Assembly (NCBI GenBank): GCA_902796045.1
Contig: CADBNQ010000344.1
Location: 1 to 5,062 of the forward strand
DNA: 5,062 nucleotides
Reading direction: 5' to 3'
Source of the DNA: an uncultured Lachnospiraceae bacterium
GTDB lineage: Bacteria; Bacillota; Clostridia; Lachnospirales; Lachnospiraceae
Positions 1 through 5,062 of the stretch are shown here, one piece after another. Each line of letters begins with the position of its first letter. Positions within the stretch are counted from its first letter, which is position 1. The position numbers were made by a program, and so were the translations under genes. The notes under the pieces are model-generated. The model was not told the origin of the DNA. It searched no databases and was given only the letters and a program-made list of their open reading frames with translations.

Positions 1-141
1 GTTCATGTGCCGGTTCTTCTTACCGGAGGGGTAAAGACAGTGCAGGATGCAGAGAAGCTTCTTGCTGAAGAGAAGGCTGACATGATCGGTGTCGGACGGA
101 TCATCACGGCAAAGCCCAACTGGGGCATGGAACTGATATAA
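1..141 (+). CDS. FMN-dependent Old Yellow Enzyme-family oxidoreductase, C-terminal fragment
   Basis: The open frame enters from the left edge and ends at TAA 139-141, giving the last 46 residues. Two elements match the end of the FMN-binding TIM barrel of the NADH:flavin oxidoreductase/Old Yellow Enzyme family: a TGG turn at fragment residues 8-10, followed by a helix (TVQDAEKLL), and the phosphate-binding GVGR at residues 30-33 after KADMI. Members use NAD(P)H to reduce activated C=C bonds of enones, enoates or similar substrates, usually in the cytosol. The protein stops only 13 residues after GVGR, so no C-terminal NAD(P)-binding domain of the 2,4-dienoyl-CoA reductase or BaiCD type follows. 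The stop codon touches the Shine-Dalgarno sequence of the next gene, which suggests co-transcription and possible translational coupling. The catalytic and substrate-binding parts lie outside the window, so the substrate cannot be inferred; another FMN TIM-barrel family is a lesser possibility. Confidence 0.75.
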   Translation, partial: VHVPVLLTGGVKTVQDAEKLLAEEKADMIGVGRIITAKPNWGMELI

Positions 142-153
142 GGGAGGTAGACT

Positions 154-531
154 ATGCCGAGAATTACGGTCAAAACCAATGTTTTTGTAAACAGAGAAAA
201 GAAATACCGCATGACGGTGGAGTTTAAGGAGGCTATTGAGCTTCTCCCCTGCGAAAAGGGAGCCTTTGTGATGGCGGATTTTTGTGATGAGACCTTTATG
301 CTCTTTGGAGAGGATGCATCAGCACCCTGTGCTTCTATAGAGGTTGTCGTTATAGACGAGGTATACGATAAGTATGACCGGGCTTTATTTGAAGAGGTTC
401 TCGCAAAGATGACCGAGACAGTCATGCGCTACACCGGCATACCGGAGGACAGGATTTTTGCCTATTTCCGGAATGCATGCCTGTGGACATATAATAGGAA
501 GGATATAGTGGGAAACCTGCTTCAGCTCTGA
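154..531 (+). CDS. MIF-like tautomerase superfamily protein
   Basis: 125 residues, close to the ~115-residue length of the macrophage migration inhibitory factor (MIF)/phenylpyruvate tautomerase group. It begins MPRITVKTN; removal of Met would expose the N-terminal proline that acts as general base in this superfamily. Further MIF-like landmarks are the central FMLFG segment (48-52) followed by APCAS (57-61), the PEDRIF segment (97-102) and a late Trp-Thr-Tyr-Asn (111-114). Known members interconvert keto and enol forms of 2-oxo acids such as phenylpyruvate; some perform dehalogenation or hydratase reactions. By eye alignment, MIF Tyr95 and Asn97 correspond to Phe102 and Tyr104, and the second Cys of MIF's CALC motif is replaced by Ile62 or a neighbouring non-Cys residue, so substrate preference probably differs from MIF. 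No signal peptide. The start is supported by AGGGAGG at 141-147, six bases before ATG. It lies 12 bases after the flavin oxidoreductase gene. Family confident, substrate unknown. Confidence 0.85.
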   Translation: MPRITVKTNVFVNREKKYRMTVEFKEAIELLPCEKGAFVMADFCDETFMLFGEDASAPCASIEVVVIDEVYDKYDRALFEEVLAKMTETVMRYTGIPEDRIFAYFRNACLWTYNRKDIVGNLLQL

Positions 532-546
532 CGCCGGACAGGTTTT

Positions 547-552
547 GGTGAG
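547..552 (+). promoter_or_regulatory. Weak ribosome binding site of the tannase-family gene
   Basis: GGTGAG lies eight bases before ATG 561 and is the only Shine-Dalgarno-like string there, clearly weaker than the sites of the neighbouring genes. An in-frame TGA at 549-551 excludes any start further upstream, so ATG 561 is the earliest possible start. The weak site may mean lower translation of this gene relative to its operon partners (inference). Confidence 0.45.
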
Positions 553-560
553 TTTTAGAT

Positions 561-2138
561 ATGGCCGGATGGAAGTTTTTTAAGGGATGCCGGGACAACT
601 GGTTTTCCCATAATATTTACAACTGGATAGATGCCTCAGAGTATCCGGCGGCTGATATTTTGCACGAAAGATGCGTCCCGGCTGTGATCCGTCACACCCT
701 GGAGCCTTTTACGGATATGTTCCTTGAGGAGATCCGCTTTGTGCCGGAAGGCAGCTGGAAAGAGAGGGGGAAGCCCCTTCTTGACAATGTGCAGGCTTTT
801 TATTTCGTGCGGATCAAGGAGATTCTTTCGGGGGTTCATATTGCAGATCTCCGGGTCTTCCTCCCCATGCACTGGAACGGCCGTTTTATGGGTATTGCCG
901 GTGCTGGTACCAACATGGAAACTGACTGGGATAAGGAGCAGACGACCAATCTGACTTCCTGGCCCATGGCGGTACGAAACGGTTTTGCCTGTGTAGTCTG
1001 TGACGGAGCCACAGGGATGTTTGTGGACAGCGGCTGGGGCTTTAAAGATGGAGATCTGGACTGGCAGCTGATCCGCAACTGGGCCTTCCATGGGACCCAT
1101 GATATGACGGTCACCGCAAAAGCTGTTGTGGAAGCATGCTATGGACAGAAGATTTATAAGAGCTATATGCATGGCACCTCCGGCGGAGGCCGTCAGATCA
1201 TTCTGGAGGCGGAGCACTATCCCGATGACTATGACGGACTCTGGGCAGACGGGCCCCTCTATGATTTTTATAATCTGATGTTTTCCTGCCTTTGGGCTGC
1301 CGTGGTCTATTACAATGAACCCCACAAGGTTCCGCTGAACCGGTTTAAGCTGGCCCATAAGCTGGCACGATCCTCCAGGAAGCTTAGAGGGATACCCTAT
1401 GACCTGAGTGAAGAGTGCTGGCAGGACTTTGTGACGGGGCTGCCCGGGACAGAGATTGATGACATCGACATCATCACTGTTGAGGATGTGATGGTGATGA
1501 TGAAGGTCTGGAACGGCCCTGTCCTCTCAGATGGAAAAAGAGTGACCTATGGCTTTGGACCTGAAATCATTCAATGGCCTGTAGGGCCAAGACAGTTCGG
1601 GTACATGAAGCTGCATGAAGACGGAACCATCACCCAGATTCCCTTTGCGGTACAGTTCCTCCGCTGGCTGGTCAGAGATCCTTTATGGGATTTAAAAAAG
1701 TGCAGCTATGAGGAATTTGAGAAGATTTACCTTGAACACAAAGAAGAGTTCAGAGAGTTTGCCTTTTACGAGGCTGACCTTGACCGGTTTGCCAGCTGCG
1801 GAGGGAAGCTCATGATCACCCATGGAACCGGTGACCATGTGGCACCGAACCAGCTGACGCTTGACTATTATTATAAAGCCCTGAGACGCTGTGGAGATGA
1901 AGAGAAGCTGAGAGACCATCTCCGGGTCTTTTTCCCGGAGTACGGCGGGCATGCCCTTTATGACTGGGACGGTCCCAATGTGACCAACGCTTCCGGCCTG
2001 GGCGCCCTGATGCAGTGGGTGGAGAAAGATCTTCCTCCGGAACAGCTCCAGACTGTCAATTATGATTTTGAGCAGGACAGGCTGATCAGGAAGTCAACAG
2101 TGGAGGCCTTTAAACTGTTTGATGGTGCTTCCGGCTGA
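561..2138 (+). CDS. Tannase/feruloyl esterase-family alpha/beta hydrolase, intracellular, variant catalytic motif
   Basis: 525 residues, the usual length for the tannase and feruloyl esterase family (PF07519 type), whose members hydrolyse esters of aromatic acids such as gallate or hydroxycinnamates. Family landmarks in order: an IADLRVFLPMHWNGRF strand region (94-109) leading to GIAGAGT (111-117, oxyanion-side loop); HDMTVTAKAVVEACYG (180-195); the nucleophile elbow HGTSGGGRQ (204-212) with Ser207, followed by EAEHYPDDYDGLWADGP (216-232); a lid-like insertion at roughly 235-400; MITHGTGDHVAP (418-429) with the acid Asp425; and YGGHALYDWDGP (461-472) with His464. In characterised fungal and many bacterial relatives the residue before Ser and the residue after His are cysteines joined by a disulfide (CS-D-HC); here they are Thr206 and Ala465. 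There is no signal peptide or membrane segment, so a cytosolic enzyme is expected. It sits 29 bases after the tautomerase and 17 before a second serine hydrolase. Family assignment is strong; the ester cleaved is not known. Confidence 0.88.
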   Translation: MAGWKFFKGCRDNWFSHNIYNWIDASEYPAADILHERCVPAVIRHTLEPFTDMFLEEIRFVPEGSWKERGKPLLDNVQAFYFVRIKEILSGVHIADLRVFLPMHWNGRFMGIAGAGTNMETDWDKEQTTNLTSWPMAVRNGFACVVCDGATGMFVDSGWGFKDGDLDWQLIRNWAFHGTHDMTVTAKAVVEACYGQKIYKSYMHGTSGGGRQIILEAEHYPDDYDGLWADGPLYDFYNLMFSCLWAAVVYYNEPHKVPLNRFKLAHKLARSSRKLRGIPYDLSEECWQDFVTGLPGTEIDDIDIITVEDVMVMMKVWNGPVLSDGKRVTYGFGPEIIQWPVGPRQFGYMKLHEDGTITQIPFAVQFLRWLVRDPLWDLKKCSYEEFEKIYLEHKEEFREFAFYEADLDRFASCGGKLMITHGTGDHVAPNQLTLDYYYKALRRCGDEEKLRDHLRVFFPEYGGHALYDWDGPNVTNASGLGALMQWVEKDLPPEQLQTVNYDFEQDRLIRKSTVEAFKLFDGASG

Positions 2139-2155
2139 TATAAAGGGAGAGGAAG

Positions 2156-3415
2156 ATGGCAGATCATCATAAGACAGAAACTGAGATCAGGACAGATGAC
2201 TTTTACTGTGAACCGGAAGAGGCAGGGATGTCTCCGGAGAACCTCTCTTATATTGATGATGTGATGGAACGGTCCATCAGAGAGCAGATGATGAAAGGGA
2301 TGGTAACCCTGGTCGCCCGGCATGGAAAGATTGTCTGGCACAGGGCCTATGGGGAAGCCGGTGAGGGAAAGCCCATGGAGACAGACGCCATATTCCGGCT
2401 GGCTTCCATGTCAAAGACCATTGGAGCAGCAGCGCTGATGCAGCTCTATGACCGGGGCCTTGTGATGCCGTCCGATAAGCTTTCAGACTATATTCCGGCA
2501 TTTGCATCCTCCATGGTGGCCCTTCCCAATGAGAAGGGAGAGGTGCGGTTTGTACCCCCGAAAAGGGAGATCACCATCCATGATCTTCTGACCATGACCT
2601 CCGGTATCACGGCGGTAAAATCCCTGAACGGCTTTCATCCGGGTGCGCAGTATTGTGCTGCCTGTTATAAAGAGGCCGGTATCATAGATACCATGATTCC
2701 GCAGGATACCAGCATAGGAGAAGTGGTCAGCAAGCTGGCCGGATTGCCTCTGGCGGCCCATCCCGGAGAGAGATGGGATTATACCAATCTTTCCTCGATC
2801 GTTCTGGGAAGGATCGTGGAACTGGTCAGCGGGAAGGACCTGAAGTCTTACCTGAGAGAGAACATACTGGATCCTCTGGGGATGAGCGAGACAGCATTCT
2901 ATCCCGATCAGACTCTCTGGCACAGAGTGCCTGATGTCTATGCCTGCGGCAGCATGGAGAGACTGGATGGTCTTGATGTGCCGGGAACGGATGATACCAG
3001 GTTGCCCTTTACCGACAAGACATGTTATTATAATATAGCGGCAGGGCTTACCGGGACTGCTTCCGACTACTTCAGATTCGCCCAGATGCTGTGTGACAAA
3101 GGCACCTTTCAGGGGCACAGGATCCTCAGCCCTCATGCGGTCAGTCTGATGACAAAGCCTTATACTGCCGGGTTCGGGGTATCCATGTACGGACATCCCT
3201 GGGGCTATATGATGGATGTGCAGACAGCGGCCAACACCACCTTTAATTATATGGGTGACGGATCCTTCGGCTGGCATGGCTACTGGGGCAGTGTCTATAA
3301 CGTATGGCCTGAGAAAGAACTGGTTGCCATATTCTTATCCCAGGTATCTCCGGTGGAGATGTCCTGGAAGACTCAGGAAAGATTTTTGAATGTTGCTGCA
3401 AGCGCAGTGCTATAG
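2156..3415 (+). CDS. Class C beta-lactamase-fold serine hydrolase (family VIII esterase-like)
   Basis: 419 residues, the typical size of the beta-lactamase/EstB-like family (PF00144 type). The catalytic signatures are visible: SMSK at 84-87 (SxxK, nucleophile Ser84 and base Lys87) within FRLASMSKTIGAAALMQL; YTN at 209-211 (YxN) within GERWDYTNLSSIVLGRIVE; and FGWHGYWG at 371-378 in the place of the KTG/HxG box. Between them lie the usual HDLLTMTSGI (142-151), a ~55-residue omega-like insertion, and LDPLGMSETAFYP (238-250). In this family WxG/HxG-type third motifs are typical of carboxylesterases and peptidases rather than true beta-lactamases. No signal peptide is present (acidic, hydrophilic start MADHHKTETE), so the enzyme is cytosolic and unlikely to protect against beta-lactams. 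A GGGAGAGG-like site at 2145-2152 supports the start. The 17-base gap to the tannase-family gene suggests joint expression, perhaps for hydrolysis of two different ester or amide bonds of one substrate (inference). Confidence 0.88.
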   Translation: MADHHKTETEIRTDDFYCEPEEAGMSPENLSYIDDVMERSIREQMMKGMVTLVARHGKIVWHRAYGEAGEGKPMETDAIFRLASMSKTIGAAALMQLYDRGLVMPSDKLSDYIPAFASSMVALPNEKGEVRFVPPKREITIHDLLTMTSGITAVKSLNGFHPGAQYCAACYKEAGIIDTMIPQDTSIGEVVSKLAGLPLAAHPGERWDYTNLSSIVLGRIVELVSGKDLKSYLRENILDPLGMSETAFYPDQTLWHRVPDVYACGSMERLDGLDVPGTDDTRLPFTDKTCYYNIAAGLTGTASDYFRFAQMLCDKGTFQGHRILSPHAVSLMTKPYTAGFGVSMYGHPWGYMMDVQTAANTTFNYMGDGSFGWHGYWGSVYNVWPEKELVAIFLSQVSPVEMSWKTQERFLNVAASAVL

Positions 3416-3469
3416 AACATGTTTATTATTAACATTATATATTGATTGAGACAATAAGGAGGAGAAAAC
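3416..3469 (+). promoter_or_regulatory. AT-rich leader with short inverted repeats before the flavoprotein gene
   Basis: This 54-base gap is much richer in A and T than the flanking genes. It holds an inverted repeat ATGTT (3419-3423) / AACAT (3431-3435) around a 7-base loop, and a second one TATTG (3440-3444) / CAATA (3452-3456). A TATATT at 3438-3443 could serve as a -10 box, but no good -35 is seen at the right distance. No GC-rich stem with a U tract is present, so it is not a recognisable terminator. A secondary promoter or operator is possible but weakly supported. A strong Shine-Dalgarno AAGGAGG follows at 3456-3462. Confidence 0.25.
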
Positions 3470-4099
3470 ATGAGCAAGAGAATACTGATGATTACAGGAA
3501 GTCCAAGAGCTAACGGTAATTCCACAAAGCTGGCAGAAGCTTTCGCTGCAGGGGCTATGGCCGCCGGGAGTACGGTCGAGATTCTTGATGCCTGTTCTCT
3601 GAACATGGATGGGTGCCACGGAGATGCTTCCTGCCATGAGAGAGGATGCTGCGGTCTGAAGGATGACGGCGTGAAGCTCCATGAGCTCATGTGCAGTTCT
3701 GATGTGCTTGTCCTTGTCACACCGATCTACTGGAAGAGCTTTTCTTCCCAGATCAAGAAAGTGGTAGACCGTCTGTATCCCTTTGCTGCACCCAAGCCGA
3801 GAGCTTTGTGTACAGTGAAGGAATCATGTCTTATTGCTACGGCAGGCAACCCGGATCCTGCAGTCTTCGGACCGATCAAAGAGGAATTTGAACTGGTCAA
3901 TACCCTGCTGAAGTTTGAGTGCAAGGGCATGGTTCTGGCACCTGGACTGGGTGGGCCTGATGCAGTAGATGAGCATCCGGAGTATATCAAGGAAGCTGCC
4001 AGACTGGGCATGAGAGTTTCCAGTCCGGCTGTTGATACTTCCAATCCTCTTCTTGAGAAAAACCATTATCTGGAGAAGATGAAATCATATTGGCTGTAA
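3470..4099 (+). CDS. Flavodoxin-like NADPH-dependent FMN reductase family protein
   Basis: 209 residues, usual for the NADPH-dependent FMN reductase/iron-sulfur flavoprotein group with a flavodoxin-like fold. The N-terminal strand KRILMITG runs into the FMN phosphate loop GSPRANGNSTKLAEAF (10-25). A cysteine-rich segment follows (Cys49, Cys55, Cys60, Cys61, then KDDG at 64-67), and then the flavin-ring loop LVTPIYWKSFSSQIKKVVDR (82-101), matching the family's S/TPIYW...K..DR pattern. Such proteins are cytosolic dimers that transfer electrons from NAD(P)H or ferredoxin to flavins, quinones or small substrates. The cysteine spacing (C-x5-C-x4-CC) does not equal the compact CX2CX2CX5C that binds a 4Fe-4S cluster in characterised archaeal iron-sulfur flavoproteins, so cluster binding is doubtful. 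The start is fixed by AAGGAGG at 3456-3462, seven bases upstream. Its place beside a flavin oxidoreductase and two hydrolases suggests a redox step or flavin supply in the same pathway, though the exact role is unknown. Confidence 0.85.
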   Translation: MSKRILMITGSPRANGNSTKLAEAFAAGAMAAGSTVEILDACSLNMDGCHGDASCHERGCCGLKDDGVKLHELMCSSDVLVLVTPIYWKSFSSQIKKVVDRLYPFAAPKPRALCTVKESCLIATAGNPDPAVFGPIKEEFELVNTLLKFECKGMVLAPGLGGPDAVDEHPEYIKEAARLGMRVSSPAVDTSNPLLEKNHYLEKMKSYWL

Positions 4100-4155
4100 A
4101 GAGCTGATGCATTTGTTTTCCCGTTGACCCAGAAGTATATGACACAATTGATAAG

Positions 4156-4163
4156 AAAGGGAG
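4156..4163 (+). promoter_or_regulatory. Ribosome binding site that decides the TTG start of the lipoprotein gene
   Basis: AAAGGGAG lies nine bases before TTG 4173. The in-frame ATG at 4164 directly abuts this site and is followed by ATA and the stop TAG (4170-4172), so it cannot start the long reading frame. The next in-frame ATG (4218) falls inside the signal peptide hydrophobic core. TTG 4173 is therefore the only start that gives a complete lipoprotein signal. Confidence 0.7.
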
Positions 4164-4172
4164 ATGATATAG

Positions 4173-5062
4173 TTGACTTATAGGACAAGAGCGGGGGCAG
4201 TCTGTCTCCTTCTTTTGATGGGCATTTTTGTGCTTTCAGCCTGCAGTTCCGGGAGTGGACAGGAGTCCGGTGCCGGGGATATGAATCTTGCTGAGGACTC
4301 CACCGGTCAGAAGGTGAATAAAGATTTCAGAGAGAATATTAATACAAACCGTGCCAGTACTTATGCCAAGACAGAGCTCCCTCTTCCGGTGACAGGGATC
4401 GGCAGGGGGATCAGTACCGATGTAAAAGCTGACAAGCCGTACAAGATCGTTGTCATGACCAGAAATTCGACCAACCCCTACATGCTAGGTATGTGGGCCG
4501 GAGGTGACAAGGCGGCAAAGGATCTGGGTATTGAGGTACAGACTTTGGCGCCCTCCAATCAGGATTCCATAGAAGAGCAGGTGACCATCATGGAATCACT
4601 GATCCAGCAGGGTGTGGATGGCTTTGTGATACATCCTTCAGACTCAAAAGGGATTCAGCCGGTTGTAGATGCTGCCAACGAGAAGGGGATTCCCGTGACA
4701 GCGATAGGAACTGCTCCTGATACGGGTGCTTTCATGCGAAGCGGTGTGGATTACTATGAGACAGGCTATCTTGTCGCAAAGAAGCTTTGTGAGGCGGCCG
4801 GAGGAAAGGGCAAGGCGGTTATTCTGGAAGGTCCTGCCGGCGTGCAGAACATGGAAGAGCGTAAAAAAGGCATCGAGGATGCCATCGCTGAGTTCCCGGA
4901 CATGGAGATTGCCGCTTCCCAGACTGCCAACTGCAAGCGCAAGGAAGCCATGGATGTCATGGAAAACCTCCTGCAGAGGAAAGATGTCAAAGAGGGCCTC
5001 TCTGTGGTGGCAAGCTGTAATGACGAGATGGCCATCGGAGCGATCCAGGCATTAAAGCAGAA
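4173..5062 (+). CDS. Sugar-type ABC transporter substrate-binding lipoprotein (RbsB-like), C-terminus beyond the window
   Basis: The frame opens at TTG 4173 and runs 296 codons without a stop to the window edge. Residues 1-24 form a lipoprotein signal peptide: basic start (Arg4, Arg6), hydrophobic core AVCLLLLMGIFV, and lipobox LSAC with lipidated Cys24. A Ser/Gly-rich and then polar stretch of about 66 residues precedes the binding domain, which starts near KIVVMTRNSTNPY (91-103). Hallmarks of the periplasmic-binding-protein type I group (PF13407 type) follow: GGDKAAKDLGIEV (110-122), SIEEQVTIMESLIQQGVDGFVIHPSDS (132-158), DAANEKGIPV (166-175), the hinge-side LEGPAGVQNMEERKKGIEDAI (218-238) with probable ligand-contacting Arg230, and ASCNDEMAIGAIQAL (280-294). 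Relatives bind ribose, galactose, other sugars or AI-2 on the outer face of the membrane and feed an ABC importer. Roughly the last 50-70 residues are missing. Permease and ATPase genes would be expected nearby. The ligand is not predictable here. Confidence 0.85.
   Translation, partial: MTYRTRAGAVCLLLLMGIFVLSACSSGSGQESGAGDMNLAEDSTGQKVNKDFRENINTNRASTYAKTELPLPVTGIGRGISTDVKADKPYKIVVMTRNSTNPYMLGMWAGGDKAAKDLGIEVQTLAPSNQDSIEEQVTIMESLIQQGVDGFVIHPSDSKGIQPVVDAANEKGIPVTAIGTAPDTGAFMRSGVDYYETGYLVAKKLCEAAGGKGKAVILEGPAGVQNMEERKKGIEDAIAEFPDMEIAASQTANCKRKEAMDVMENLLQRKDVKEGLSVVASCNDEMAIGAIQALKQ

Noticed and set aside
636..1358. 240-codon open frame on the minus strand
   Set aside because: It lies wholly within the tannase-family gene, shows no recognisable domain or ribosome binding site, and is explained as the antisense shadow of a long coding region.
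2483..3277. 264-codon open frame on the minus strand
   Set aside because: It is fully antisense to the serine hydrolase gene, whose catalytic motifs are clear on the + strand; the antisense protein has no recognisable motif.
2156..3415. Antibiotic-resistance beta-lactamase
   Set aside because: The fold is shared, but there is no signal peptide, and the third motif (WHG) and the surrounding pattern fit esterase-like relatives; the neighbours are catabolic-type genes.
4100..4172. Terminator or promoter between the flavoprotein and lipoprotein genes
   Set aside because: No GC-rich hairpin with a following T tract is visible. TTGACC at 4124-4129 resembles a -35 box, but no good -10 follows at 16-18 bases (only TTGATA at 4148-4153), so a promoter is not supported.
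4726..5055. 109-codon + strand open frame in another phase
   Set aside because: It overlaps the substrate-binding lipoprotein, which has a signal peptide and family motifs in its own frame; the shadow has Arg/Ser-rich composition typical of an out-of-frame reading.
1..5062. CRISPR array, tRNA or rRNA genes, insertion sequence or attachment site
   Set aside because: No regularly spaced repeats, tRNA-like cloverleaf, transposase motifs or terminal inverted repeats were seen; nearly all of the window is covered by coding sequence.

Overview
The window looks like part of a catabolic or xenobiotic-processing gene cluster from a Gram-positive anaerobe of the Clostridia, plausibly Lachnospiraceae-like. 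The reasons are strong AGGAGG-type ribosome binding sites, a TTG-started lipoprotein with a typical LSAC lipobox, moderate GC content (judged by eye), tightly packed same-strand genes, and several flavin-dependent or oxygen-independent enzyme families. The genus cannot be fixed from this sequence alone.

Layout: six genes, all on the + strand. (1) 1-141 is the C-terminal end of an FMN-dependent Old Yellow Enzyme-type oxidoreductase. (2) 154-531 is a MIF/4-oxalocrotonate tautomerase superfamily protein with the catalytic N-terminal proline. (3) 561-2138 is a tannase/feruloyl esterase-family alpha/beta hydrolase without a signal peptide. (4) 2156-3415 is a class C beta-lactamase-fold serine hydrolase that resembles family VIII esterases, also without a signal peptide. 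(5) 3470-4099 is a flavodoxin-like NADPH-dependent FMN reductase family protein. (6) 4173 to beyond the window end is a lipoprotein substrate-binding protein of an RbsB-type ABC importer. It starts at TTG, so an ATG-only gene finder would miss it. Genes 1-4 are separated by only 12, 29 and 17 bases and probably form one transcript. Gaps of 54 and 73 bases precede genes 5 and 6; no convincing terminator is seen in either, so they may belong to the same operon.

How the genes may work together (inference): the lipoprotein would capture a small, perhaps glycosylated, compound for import. Two cytosolic ester hydrolases could split it, and the flavin oxidoreductase, tautomerase and FMN reductase-family protein could reduce or isomerise the released (possibly aromatic or enone/enoate) product. 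This fits intracellular breakdown of an ester-linked plant phenolic or similar molecule, but the substrate is not determined.

The most notable sequence feature is in the tannase-family enzyme. The two cysteines that classically neighbour the catalytic Ser and His (the CS-D-HC motif) are both absent, replaced by Thr206 and Ala465, while the Ser207-Asp425-His464 triad is kept.
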